Below are positions 9,606 to 17,848 of a stretch of 64,000 bases of DNA, one piece after another. Under the pieces are notes generated by a model that was not told where the DNA came from, made no database searches, and saw nothing but the letters and a program-made list of their open reading frames with translations. Every line of letters starts with the position of its first letter. Positions within the stretch are counted from its first letter, which is position 1. The stretch is taken from the NCBI RefSeq assembly GCF_013626205.1, contig NZ_QHJE01000001.1, forward strand, positions 3,080,501 through 3,144,500. The letters are read 5' to 3'. The position numbers were made by a program, and so were the translations under genes. Source of the stretch: Hyphomicrobium methylovorum (GTDB lineage Bacteria; Pseudomonadota; Alphaproteobacteria; Rhizobiales; Hyphomicrobiaceae).

Positions 9606-10987
9606 GTTGAAAGTTCTCTTCTCACGTCAGCAAGGGTTAGATCGAGTGCCTTGGAAATTCCGGTACTTGCTTCTTCAAACTGTTCTTCCGTCCAGATCAG
9701 CGGCGGCGCGCAAACCATCGTGTCGAACACGGCTCGCATGATGAATCCCGCTTCAAAGAAATGATCGCGGCAGATGAGACCAACGCGTCCCGGATCGTCG
9801 AAGCGCCGCCGCGTTTTCTTGTCGGCGACGAGTTCGATCGCGCCGAACATGCCGAGCGAACGGACTTCGCCGACGAGGGGGTGATCCTTGAAGCGGGCGA
9901 GGACTCGCGCGAGCGCTGGGCCGGTCGTCTCCTTCACGCGAGGGACCAGCTGGTTGCGCTCCATGATTTCGATGTTCTTCAGCGCGACGGCGCAGGCGAC
10001 CGGGTGCCCTGAGAACGTATAGCCGTGGTTGAAATCATCGTCCTCGTTCATCAGAGCTTCGGCGATGCGGTCGTCAATCAAGAGGCCGGATAGCGGGATG
10101 TAACCGGATGTGACGGCCTTGGCGAAGGTGATGAGGTTCGGCCGTATTCCATAGTATTCCGACGCAAACCAAGTGCCGACGCGACCGAAGCCGGTGATGA
10201 CTTCGTCGGCGAGAAGGAGAATGTCGTACTTGTCGACAATCTTCTGGACTTCGGGCCAGTACGTATCTGGTGCGATCTTGAGGCCACCGGCGCCTTGCAC
10301 CGGCTCGGCTGCGATTGCCGCGACATTCTCCGGCCCACAGCGCAGAATTTCCTCTTCGAACGCGCGCGCGGCGCGGATGCCGAATGCTTCCGGCGTTTCG
10401 CCGGGCATCGACTCGCCAAACCAATATGGGTCCATCACATGTCGGAAGCCCTCGTAGACCGGATAGCTATGATGATGGACATGAGTCATGCCGCCCATCG
10501 AGCCCGAGGCGATGGTGGAGCCGTGATAGGCGTTGCGACGGCTGATGATGATCCGCCGCTTCGGCTGTCCCTTTAGAACCCAGTAATGGCGGATCAGGCG
10601 GATTGCGGTGTCATTCGATTCCGATCCCGACGAACCATAAAAGACCTGATTGATCCCGGCGGGTGCCAGTTCTGCGAGCTTGCGCGACAGGGCGACGACG
10701 GGCGGGTGGGTCGTCTTGAAGAACGTATTGTAGAACGGCAGCTCGAGCATCTGATCGTGAGCCGCCTTGGCAAGCTCTTCGCTGCCATAACCGATGTTGG
10801 TGGTCCAAAGGCCCGCCATGCCGTCGAGAATGCGGTTGTCTTCGCTATCGAAGATATAGGGGCCTTCGCCGCGCACGATGACGCGCGTCGCGTTCGGCGT
10901 GCGAAGCGTCTTGTGGTTCGAGAACGGATGCAGGTGATGCGACGCATCAAGGTCTTGGAATTGTTGTGTTTGGAGTCGGTTGGTCAC
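9602..10987 (-). CDS. Putrescine/polyamine aminotransferase (class III, SpuC-like)
   Basis: PLP-dependent aminotransferase, first gene of the leftward polyamine operon. The N-terminus TNRLQTQQFQDLDASHHLHPFS resembles SpuC-type putrescine--pyruvate transaminases. The PLP-lysine is in NLITFAKAVTSGYIPLSG and the preceding Asp in LLADEVITGFGRVGTW. I place the start at a GTG (first base 10987; 461 residues) because the family alignment begins there and GAAGGC lies just upstream; an ATG at 11041 would add 18 residues of unlikely sequence. With no puuB oxidase in the window, this enzyme may deaminate either putrescine or gamma-glutamylputrescine. Confidence 0.85.
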   Translation of the reverse strand: MTNRLQTQQFQDLDASHHLHPFSNHKTLRTPNATRVIVRGEGPYIFDSEDNRILDGMAGLWTTNIGYGSEELAKAAHDQMLELPFYNTFFKTTHPPVVALSRKLAELAPAGINQVFYGSSGSESNDTAIRLIRHYWVLKGQPKRRIIISRRNAYHGSTIASGSMGGMTHVHHHSYPVYEGFRHVMDPYWFGESMPGETPEAFGIRAARAFEEEILRCGPENVAAIAAEPVQGAGGLKIAPDTYWPEVQKIVDKYDILLLADEVITGFGRVGTWFASEYYGIRPNLITFAKAVTSGYIPLSGLLIDDRIAEALMNEDDDFNHGYTFSGHPVACAVALKNIEIMERNQLVPRVKETTGPALARVLARFKDHPLVGEVRSLGMFGAIELVADKKTRRRFDDPGRVGLICRDHFFEAGFIMRAVFDTMVCAPPLIWTEEQFEEASTGISKALDLTLADVRRELST

Positions 10988-11321
10988 GGCTTTGCCTTCA
11001 GCATAGGTCCAGGCCCGGGATGGTTCCCAGGCGTCATGCAAGCGGTGCTGGAAGACTTAGTGTGGCGTGTAGCCGATGCGCGCGCAAAGCTTCAAAAGCT
11101 CGCGCTTACGCGAGAGTACGCCGTTCGCCATGCCAGACCGGATTTTGGCTGGCATTTGACGAGCGAACAGATCAGGCGCAAATAGGATATTTATATTAAT
11201 CATATTACGACGACATATTGGGCGACGCAATGCTACCGAAATTGATCGGTCAGTCTTGTTTACATTACAGTCTTTAGTCGTCAAAACAATTGATTTCTAC
11301 GGCGTAGAGCAGAACTGGAAG
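10988..11321. promoter_or_regulatory. Divergent intergenic region, polyamine operon / TetR
   Basis: This 334-base stretch separates the GTG of the aminotransferase from the start of the divergent TetR gene and should hold both promoters and any TetR operator. It contains a distinctly AT-rich core (about 11180-11300, including ATATTTATATTAATCATATT) in otherwise GC-rich sequence. I did not find a clean long palindrome that could be named an operator. The short open frames here show no recognisable protein. Confidence 0.5.
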
Positions 11322-11993
11322 ATGGCTGTGGCGGATGTCAAATCCCGTGCGCGACGTAAGATCAGCAAGCTCGCTATTCTCGAAGCCGCGCTGAAGCTGT
11401 TCGCCGACGAGGGTGAGGCGGGTTTTTCCATCCGTAAGCTGGCGATGGTTATCGGTGTCGATCCGATGACGATTTTGCATCATTTTCAATCCAAGGATGG
11501 CCTGTTGAGGGCGATTGCCGCGCAGGCAATTCAGAGTATCGACGTTCCTGTTGCCACTGCGAGCTGGCAAAACGACCTGCGGACGGTGGCTGAGGCATAC
11601 CGGGAGTTGGCCCGCCAGAATCCGCGGATTTTCCATCTCCACTTCCGGTACTATTCGACCTCTCCGACCGACCATATCGAAGGCGAGCTCGTTTACAGCG
11701 CGATGCGGCGGGCGGGGCTTAGCGATCGCGACGCTGTTGGGCTCGGGCTGGCGTTCTACGCGTTCGTGCTTGGGTTCGCGCTTGCGGAAGCCGAAGGCTT
11801 GCTACGTCCGATCAGCGATGACGACGCGGCCGAGTTGGACGCGCTCGATCCGGTGGAGTTCAAGACCACACGGGAACTGGTGCCGTCGCTCAAGGCGCTC
11901 GATCCGGCCGAGGCATTTGCAGCGGCGACCACTGCGTTCATCGATGGCATCTGTGACCTTGCCCGGCGTGAGCCGCCCAAGTCTTTGGCTTAA
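11322..11993 (+). CDS. TetR/AcrR-family transcriptional regulator
   Basis: A 223-residue repressor-type protein with an N-terminal helix-turn-helix: ISKLAILEAALKLFADEG, then FSIRKLAMVIGVDPMTILHH, then FQSKDGLLRAI, the classic TetR_N pattern. The all-helical C-terminal ligand domain is not diagnostic. The ATG at 11322 is immediately behind GGAAG; the in-frame GTG at 11328 has better spacing (six bases) and may be the true start. Being divergent from the polyamine operon, it is a reasonable candidate for its regulator, with a polyamine or intermediate as inducer. That role is inference from position only. Confidence 0.85.
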   Translation: MAVADVKSRARRKISKLAILEAALKLFADEGEAGFSIRKLAMVIGVDPMTILHHFQSKDGLLRAIAAQAIQSIDVPVATASWQNDLRTVAEAYRELARQNPRIFHLHFRYYSTSPTDHIEGELVYSAMRRAGLSDRDAVGLGLAFYAFVLGFALAEAEGLLRPISDDDAAELDALDPVEFKTTRELVPSLKALDPAEAFAAATTAFIDGICDLARREPPKSLA

Positions 11994-12012
11994 CGCGCAA
12001 CGACTGAAATGG

Positions 12013-12041
12013 AAAAGGGCCAGCACGTGGCTGACCCTTTT
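12013..12041. terminator. Bidirectional terminator between convergent genes
   Basis: Inverted repeat AAAAGGG-C-CAGC paired with GCTG-A-CCCTTTT, with one C/A mismatch and a five-base loop. It gives a T-run on both strands. It sits between the TetR gene stop (11993) and the stop of the convergent sugar dehydrogenase (12068), the expected place for a shared terminator. Confidence 0.75.
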
Positions 12042-12067
12042 CGCTATCTATGCAGACGGTGTGTCGT

Positions 12068-13300
12068 TCAGGGCGTGATCCGGGCTCGCGCCACTTCGTC
12101 TGTTATTGGTTCGAGGCGGTAAAGGGTGGCCTCGCTGCCGTCGCTGAGCAAATAGATGAATCCATTCTCCGAGACAGCCACGTCGCGGATGCGGCCGATC
12201 TTGTCGTGCAGATAGCGCTTCTCATTTACGACGATGCCGTCTTCAATCTCGAGCCGGATGAGCGACTGGCCGACGAGCGTGCCGATGAGGAGGTTTCCGC
12301 GCCAATCGTCGGGCATCACATCTCCCGAATAGGCAACCAAACTCGCGGTTGCCATTGACGGCACCCAATAGTGGACCGGATCGACCATGTCAGGCGCTGA
12401 TGTTTGATTGGAAATGATCGTGCCGTCGTAATTGACGCCGAAGGTGGCGACAGGCCAGCCGTAGTTGGCGCCGGGCTTGATGATGTTCAGCTCGTCTCCG
12501 CCCTTCGGACCTTGCTCGATCGACCACATCCGCCCGTCGCCCGCATTGGTGATCAAGCCTTGCGGGTTGCGATGGCCATAGCTGTAGACTTCCGGACGGA
12601 CATCTGAGCGGCCGACAAACGGATTGTCTTCGGGAATCCCGCCATCAACGGTGATTCGGATGATCTTGCCGGCGTCATCCATCAGGTTTTGCGCGCGATC
12701 TTGCTCCCAGCGATCACCGATCGTCAGATAAACGTGTCCGTCGGCACCCAATGCGAGGCGACCGCCGATCTGATCCGTTCCCTTTATCGGGGGTTCGCTT
12801 TCAAAAATAACCTGTTTGTCGACGAGATTCATCCCGTCGAGCCGGGCGCGAACGATGCGCATCGTCAGGTTTTCCGCAGGGCCCGCCATATAGGACATGA
12901 ATATGCGCTGGTTGGTGCTGAAGTCCTTGTCGACGACAATATCGAGAAGGCCCGAATGTCCGCCCGCGGTGACTTGCGGTACGCCCGAGATGGCCTGCGG
13001 CAGGAGCTGATCGTTTTCGATAACGCGCAGGCGGCCGGGCCGCTCGGTTACGAGTATGCGTCCGTCGGGCAAGAAGGCGATCGACCACGGCGATTCGAGT
13101 GGGCCGGAAACTTTGCGCAGTTCGTAGGGGAATTCTTCGTCGGGAACGTATTGCAGCTCGGGATTGGATGCCGTCGGGCCAGCGCGCGGCTCACCGATCA
13201 CGACTTCGGCGTGCGCAAATCCTGCTGATGCCAAGATGAGTCCGGAAAGGAATGCTGCTGCAATTCCACTTCCAACCCAGTTTCCTCGCCCCCCTACCAT
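12068..13300 (-). CDS. PQQ-dependent aldose/sorbosone-type sugar dehydrogenase, periplasmic
   Basis: A 410-residue soluble beta-propeller quinoprotein related to YliI/Asd aldose dehydrogenase. It would oxidise aldose sugars in the periplasm with PQQ. A signal peptide ends at ASAGFAHA. Propeller marks include LESPWSIAFLPDGRILVTERPGR near the N-terminus, LALGADGHVYLTIGDR, SYGHRNPQGL with the conserved catalytic-type His/Arg region, WSIEQGPKGGDELN and GANYGWP. The ATG with first base 13300 is used. A TTG at 13309 has the better-spaced ribosome site (GGAGGG) and could be the start. No PQQ synthesis genes are in the window. Confidence 0.87.
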   Translation of the reverse strand: MVGGRGNWVGSGIAAAFLSGLILASAGFAHAEVVIGEPRAGPTASNPELQYVPDEEFPYELRKVSGPLESPWSIAFLPDGRILVTERPGRLRVIENDQLLPQAISGVPQVTAGGHSGLLDIVVDKDFSTNQRIFMSYMAGPAENLTMRIVRARLDGMNLVDKQVIFESEPPIKGTDQIGGRLALGADGHVYLTIGDRWEQDRAQNLMDDAGKIIRITVDGGIPEDNPFVGRSDVRPEVYSYGHRNPQGLITNAGDGRMWSIEQGPKGGDELNIIKPGANYGWPVATFGVNYDGTIISNQTSAPDMVDPVHYWVPSMATASLVAYSGDVMPDDWRGNLLIGTLVGQSLIRLEIEDGIVVNEKRYLHDKIGRIRDVAVSENGFIYLLSDGSEATLYRLEPITDEVARARITP

Positions 13301-13430
13301 TCGAGCCAATATTCCCTCCAGCAGCTGATCATTACGGTTTAATGACACTAGGTGAAATCATGGCGCAAGCAAGCCGTGGATATGAACGTTCAGACAGCGG
13401 GATAATTTCGATTATCGGGGCGCGCTTATT

Positions 13431-13459
13431 CGCAAATGCGGAAAAATACAGCATTTGCG
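13431..13459. repeat. Perfect 9-bp inverted repeat
   Basis: CGCAAATGC (13431-13439) and GCATTTGCG (13451-13459) are exact reverse complements separated by 11 bases. The dyad lies in the divergent region about 130 bases upstream of the sugar dehydrogenase start and 270 upstream of the PsiF-like gene. It could be a regulator binding site or an RNA hairpin. No T-run follows directly, which argues against a plain terminator. Confidence 0.6.
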
Positions 13460-13668
13460 GTGCTTTTCGTGATTCGGAGAGATTTCTGTATATTCATTCA
13501 TCTTCGGAAATTGGCCGTAAGCGGAGCAATTTATATGGGAAGAAGTACCCAATAGCGGTTGTTTCAAAACAGCTTGGAGCGCCGCGGACAGCCGGTCTGG
13601 CGCATACATTTCGGTAAACCTCGATATTCGACTTGATGAGGACTTATGGCGGGCGCAGACCACATAGG

Positions 13669-13691
13669 CCGGAAAGACTGTGTCTTTCTGG
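13669..13691 (+). promoter_or_regulatory. Leader hairpin upstream of the PsiF-like gene
   Basis: CCGGAAAGAC and GTCTTTCTGG pair over ten positions (one G-U) around a three-base loop, ending 35 bases before the PsiF-like start codon. A T-richer stretch (GGTCTTTTGG) follows. It could be an attenuator or a 5'-UTR stabilising stem; neither is shown. Confidence 0.45.
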
Positions 13692-13726
13692 CGCGGTCTT
13701 TTGGCTTAGTTTTCGTGGAGGAAGGA

Positions 13727-13972
13727 ATGAAGACTGGTCTTGCTGTGCTCGCGACGGTTCTACTGACGACATTGTCAGCCGCTGCGCATGCCTCGTGTGA
13801 TGACACTGCGAAGGATAAGAAGCTCGCGGGAGCTGCTCTCAAAAGCTTCATGACGAAGTGCGAAAAGGATGCGGCGACGACGTGCGCGGCTGAGGCAAAA
13901 GCTAAAAATCTTCACGGAGCGGCGGAAAAGAGTTTCTCGACCAAATGCGTGAAGGATGCCACCGGCCACTAA
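13727..13972 (+). CDS. Small exported PsiF-repeat protein
   Basis: An 81-residue secreted protein. The ATG at 13727 follows a strong ribosome site (GGAGGAAGGA). The signal peptide MKTGLAVLATVLLTTLSAAAHA is followed by two PsiF-type repeats, each with paired cysteines: CDDTAKDKKLAGAALKSFMT-KC and CAAEAKAKNLHGAAEKSFST-KC. In E. coli, PsiF is a phosphate-starvation-inducible protein of unknown function. No pho box was recognised here, so phosphate control is not claimed. A stem-loop terminator follows. Confidence 0.8.
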   Translation: MKTGLAVLATVLLTTLSAAAHASCDDTAKDKKLAGAALKSFMTKCEKDAATTCAAEAKAKNLHGAAEKSFSTKCVKDATGH

Positions 13973-14304
13973 TTCGATACAGCATTCATCAGATGAGATT
14001 TTATTGAGCCATGAGGCCGACGCGGTGTGTAACGCGTCGGCCGGTTTATGTTCGGCACCGATATCACCGAATTGCTCGCAAGCGTTTATAGCGTCCACAG
14101 AACGGGAACATCGATTTCGTCTTGCGCTTCCACCTTGACGGATGCCGCTGCCCATGCCTCTTGGCCGAGATTAGCGGATCCTCCACTGTTTTCGTTCAGC
14201 GGTTGTCTGGGGCTGCGGCACAGATGAAACGGAACGCTCATTCTGTGTGAACTCAATTCGGTTGGCTCGTCTTTGTGTATCTCGTCGGCAGAACGTATTT
14301 GAAC
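13973..14304. other. Intergenic region before the polysaccharide island
   Basis: These 332 bases hold the terminator of the PsiF-like gene (14015-14042) and then about 260 bases with no gene that I can support. The short open frames on either strand show no family features. It probably contains the promoter of the glycosyltransferase that starts at 14305. Confidence 0.5.
14015..14042 (+). terminator. Stem-loop terminator after the PsiF-like gene
   Basis: GGCCGACGCG (14015-14024) and CGCGTCGGCC (14033-14042) form a perfect 10-bp GC-rich stem with an eight-base loop, followed by GGTTTATG. The T-run is weak, but the position 43 bases past the stop codon fits a terminator. Confidence 0.65.
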
Positions 14305-15774
14305 ATGAAGAATTTGAACGTCCTCGTCGACTTGAAGCCTGCATTGGATGGGCACGCGGGAATTCCGCAAGAGTCACGTCTGTTGTTTCGCGCTCTGCAG
14401 GATCTTGGCGGTGACTTTCGAGTCGATGGCCTCATTCAACATCAGCATGAAACCCTCCAGATCTATCCAGACGCCGACGCTCCGCTTTCGTTGAGCGACC
14501 GGATCATCCGCACGTCGCGAACGATTGCGTCATTCGACAGTGAGCCCGTTCTTGGCCGGTTGCGGAGCTACCAAAGACGGCTCGCGCGATTGCAGCAGAT
14601 GTATCGCTTGCGTTGGCAGGCGCGCCGGGAGCGGGATGTTCCTCTTGGAGCTTTCGACGCAGAGTTGTTTCAGGACTTTGTTTGGTCTCGCCTGTTTTCG
14701 AAGTCTTTGGACGTCCAGTCCAAGGATGTCGTGACGGCGGCGCGTTATAAGATTGTTGGTCCGTCGCGGGATATGTTTCACCATGTCGGGCTGGGTGGAC
14801 TTAGCAGCTTTCATCCGCCGCAACATCTCATGCTCGATACGCGCGGCTACGATTATGTTTTAGCGCAAACGCCGTTTCCGGCGCGCGTCTTGCCCGGCAC
14901 GCAGTTGATTGTACGCTATCACGACGCTGTTCCGATTTTCATGCCGCACACCATTGGCGCGAAGAAGATCCATCAGGCCATTCATTTGCAGGCATTGAAG
15001 CTGAACGTGGATAGGGGCGCCTTGTTTGCTTGCTGTTCGGAAGCCACGCGAGCAGATCTCTTGCGCATCTTCCCGGAATTGGAAACACGCTCAGCCGTGA
15101 TCCACAACATCGTTTCAAACGCGTATCAGCGTCAGAATTCGACGCGGCAGCAGGCGAGCAATATCATTCAGGAGCGGCTGTCCGAGGCAATGCTCGACGC
15201 GGCTGCCGTCGTTGCGGGCCCCACGGGCCCCTTCATGTTGATGGTTTCGACGATCGAGCCGCGCAAAAACCATTCGTGTGTGCTTTCCGCTTGGGAGCGA
15301 TTGCGGCAGGAGGGATTTCCAGATCTCAGTCTCGTTTTGGTGGGCGCTCGCGGGTGGGACGACGGGGACGTTTTCGAACTCATGCGTCGCGGAATGCGCC
15401 GGGGGCAGCTCTTTCATCTGACCAATGTTCCCGCTCGAGAACTCGGAGTACTCTATGAACATTCAAGTGTTACGCTTTGCCCGAGTGTCGGTGAAGGGTT
15501 CGACTATTCGGGAGTCGAGGCAATGCAGTGTGGCGGCCTCGTGGTGGCTTCAGATATTCCGGTGCATAGAGAAATCTACGGTGAGGGGGCCGGCTATTTC
15601 GATCCCTATTCAGCGGAGGATCTGACCAGCACACTGGCGCATCTTCTGAGCGATGAGGGCCGCGACCGTCGAGTTTCTGTGCAGCAAGCGGCGCAGCTCA
15701 TCCCGGAACGTTACGAGGTTTCGACGATCCTGCCGCAATGGCGGGCGTTCTTAACCAGGAATGCAGCGAGATAG
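14305..15774 (+). CDS. GT4-family glycosyltransferase
   Basis: A 489-residue retaining glycosyltransferase of the GT-B fold. The C-terminal donor-binding domain is clear: FMLMVSTIEPRKNHSCVLSA, LVLVGARGWDD, and the EX7E motif CPSVGEGFDYSGVEAMQCGG with both glutamates intact. The N-terminal acceptor domain has a roughly 100-residue insert rich in Arg and Gln (RRLARLQQMYRLRWQARRE). The ATG at 14305 begins with the usual beta-strand MKNLNVLVDL. It is the first gene of the surface-polysaccharide island. Donor and acceptor sugars cannot be read from sequence. Confidence 0.88.
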   Translation: MKNLNVLVDLKPALDGHAGIPQESRLLFRALQDLGGDFRVDGLIQHQHETLQIYPDADAPLSLSDRIIRTSRTIASFDSEPVLGRLRSYQRRLARLQQMYRLRWQARRERDVPLGAFDAELFQDFVWSRLFSKSLDVQSKDVVTAARYKIVGPSRDMFHHVGLGGLSSFHPPQHLMLDTRGYDYVLAQTPFPARVLPGTQLIVRYHDAVPIFMPHTIGAKKIHQAIHLQALKLNVDRGALFACCSEATRADLLRIFPELETRSAVIHNIVSNAYQRQNSTRQQASNIIQERLSEAMLDAAAVVAGPTGPFMLMVSTIEPRKNHSCVLSAWERLRQEGFPDLSLVLVGARGWDDGDVFELMRRGMRRGQLFHLTNVPARELGVLYEHSSVTLCPSVGEGFDYSGVEAMQCGGLVVASDIPVHREIYGEGAGYFDPYSAEDLTSTLAHLLSDEGRDRRVSVQQAAQLIPERYEVSTILPQWRAFLTRNAAR

Positions 15775-15904
15775 CATTTTTATTGGTTTTTCAGGTCTGG
15801 TCGCGCACAACCAATTGCTTGAATGTTTCGGGGAAAATTTCGATTTGCGGCACTGACGACCGCGTGCTTGTCTGCAGTCGAAAAATTCATAGCGGTATGG
15901 GGCA

Positions 15905-17707
15905 ATGTCAATCGTACTCACATGCGGGCACGCACTTTCGGGCCCTGAAGTCGCTCATGCGCTCTTAAAAAGCGCCGGATTGGCCGACGCAAATCCATCG
16001 AAGCAGCAGACTCTTTCGCCGCAGGATTTAACGCGCAAGTTGCTTGACGCACATGGTGTCGTAGAGGGCGAAAAGAACACTTTTGCTCAAATTGCTCCGA
16101 GCCGTGTTTGGGAAGCGCTAACCGTCGATCTCATGGTGGCAAATCTCGATGCGCCGCATTGGGGATGGCCTGACGCGCATAGTCTTTATCTCCTGGACTA
16201 TATGCGCGATTTCGATCCGCGCATTCGGTTTTGTCTGGTCTATTCTTCACCTGCGTATGTCGCTGCTAGCTACATTGCCTCCCAGACTACGAATGCAGAC
16301 GGACTGAAGCACACGATTGAAAACTGGGTCGCGTATAACAGCGAGCTATTGCGTTTCTACTATCGCAATAGGGATCGTTCGCTGCTGGTGAACATCGAGC
16401 CGGTATTTGTTGATCCGCAAGATTTTCTCACAAAGGCGCGAGACGTTTTCGGATTCGATTTTTCTGAACCGCAGTTCGCAGACAATCTGGCGCAGCCGCA
16501 GAACGCCGTTGCGCGATTGACTGCTTCCGTTCTTTTGCGTGATGCGAAAGAAGCCGATGCACTGTTTCAGGAATTGGAAAGCGTTGCCCAGGTGCCGTCC
16601 TTCGCAACGATGGATGCGCGCACGTTGGCCTGCCGTGCTTGGTCGGAAAATCATGCTCAAGCTAAACGAATAGAAAGCTTGGGTTTCGGGAAAAATCTCG
16701 CAAGGACACAGCACGAAACACAGCAGCAGGAAAACGAACGCCTTTTGCAGAAGCTGGAAGATGGGCGGGAGGATGCAGCGGAATTATCAGCGCGCTTACA
16801 GCGCGTCGAACTCGCACATCAATCGCTGCAGACAGAACATTCGGAGTTGAAGACGAAGTTTCGACAGGCGCAGGATGCGCGCGAGGGTGAGCCTCGGATC
16901 AGTAGTGCCAGCGCATCTCAGGGAAAGGCCTCTCATGGTGAGGTGATCACTCTACAAGCGAAACTCGCCGAGGCGGATAAGAGAGCGGACCTGCTGTTGT
17001 TGCAACTTCAGCAGGTCCAAGATGAGCTTGAGCATTACTTCTTGAAATATCGGGAGCTGAGTGGGAAGGCGACTCCTTCTGAGGCCAGTGATGCTACGCC
17101 AACGCAACTCCCTCCAGCATCGGTCAAGACTATAGCCGATGTTGCGACGGCGCCTGCCGTTGGAAAGGCGGCAAATGCATCTCCTTCTAATACAAATAAA
17201 ACGGTCAGCGCGACGGCCAAGACCACGAATCTCACGATCGATATGCGCCACTTCATCGACGGCGAAAACTGGTACTTTGCTGAGGATGATGGCCGCTGGT
17301 CGGGTCCGGGCACAAAGAGCGTTTTGCGCATGCCGCCGTTGTCGAAGGGGCGCTACAGTCTGGAGCTGGACATCGTGGATGCGATGTCGGCGGAAATTGT
17401 GCACGGATTGCGCGCGACTCTGGATGGCAAGCCGCTTTCATTACGCTTCAAAAACCTCGGACGCAAAAATGGAGCGGGATCTGGAGCCATGGCGTCCGTT
17501 AAGCAGCTTTACAAAGAGGTTTGGCGGCGGGAGCCCGTTTGGCCTGTTCGAGCGAGCGGTGAGCTCGAGATTGATACGCCGACGACGGAACGGCGATCGA
17601 CGCTTGAACTTCAGTTTCCGAATGTCATCTCACCCGCAAGTCGTGGAGGCCTTGATGATCGAGCGCTGGCCATTCGTTTGAAGCAAGCGCGAATCTGCTC
17701 GATCTGA
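15905..17707 (+). CDS. Sulfotransferase-like / coiled-coil / C-terminal beta-domain protein
   Basis: A 600-residue protein with three parts. Residues 1-250 resemble the sulfotransferase fold (start MSIVLTCGHALSGPEVAHALL, later SLYLLDYMRDFDPRIRFCLV). The phosphosulfate-binding P-loop is altered: SGP where SGT or SGS is usual. Residues about 265-330 and 345-390 are Gln/Glu/Leu-rich coiled coil, ending LQQVQDELEHYFLKY. Residues about 440-600 form a beta-rich domain beginning near DGENWYFAEDDGRWSGP, which looks like accessory domains I associate with surface-glycan enzymes. It lies between a GT4 gene and the double-methyltransferase gene, all rightward. A glycan-modifying or scaffolding role is inference. 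Confidence 0.6.
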   Translation: MSIVLTCGHALSGPEVAHALLKSAGLADANPSKQQTLSPQDLTRKLLDAHGVVEGEKNTFAQIAPSRVWEALTVDLMVANLDAPHWGWPDAHSLYLLDYMRDFDPRIRFCLVYSSPAYVAASYIASQTTNADGLKHTIENWVAYNSELLRFYYRNRDRSLLVNIEPVFVDPQDFLTKARDVFGFDFSEPQFADNLAQPQNAVARLTASVLLRDAKEADALFQELESVAQVPSFATMDARTLACRAWSENHAQAKRIESLGFGKNLARTQHETQQQENERLLQKLEDGREDAAELSARLQRVELAHQSLQTEHSELKTKFRQAQDAREGEPRISSASASQGKASHGEVITLQAKLAEADKRADLLLLQLQQVQDELEHYFLKYRELSGKATPSEASDATPTQLPPASVKTIADVATAPAVGKAANASPSNTNKTVSATAKTTNLTIDMRHFIDGENWYFAEDDGRWSGPGTKSVLRMPPLSKGRYSLELDIVDAMSAEIVHGLRATLDGKPLSLRFKNLGRKNGAGSGAMASVKQLYKEVWRREPVWPVRASGELEIDTPTTERRSTLELQFPNVISPASRGGLDDRALAIRLKQARICSI

Positions 17708-17848
17708 ATTTGAGGCACTGTCCGGAAACGGGTGAAGAGCGCTTGGAATATTGAACCTCAAGAACGTCTGACCAATTCCGCGTCATGTCGTGCCGTTTGC
17801 CTAGAGCGAAGCGAAGATACCTCCTAAGTTTACACAGCAGGACGCATT

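Larger units (their letters stand above)
13301..13726. other. AT-richer intergenic region with two inverted repeats
   Basis: This 426-base region lies upstream of both the sugar dehydrogenase (leftward) and the PsiF-like gene (rightward). I see no convincing gene. An open frame across 13252-13617 has no recognisable features and largely runs antisense to the dehydrogenase signal peptide. The stretch holds two clear dyads, listed separately, and should contain the promoters of both neighbours. Confidence 0.5.

Noticed and set aside
13252-13617. Possible 121-residue gene upstream of the PsiF-like gene
   Set aside because: Its first third is antisense to the sugar dehydrogenase signal peptide, it has no good ribosome site, and the rest covers an inverted repeat and has no family features.
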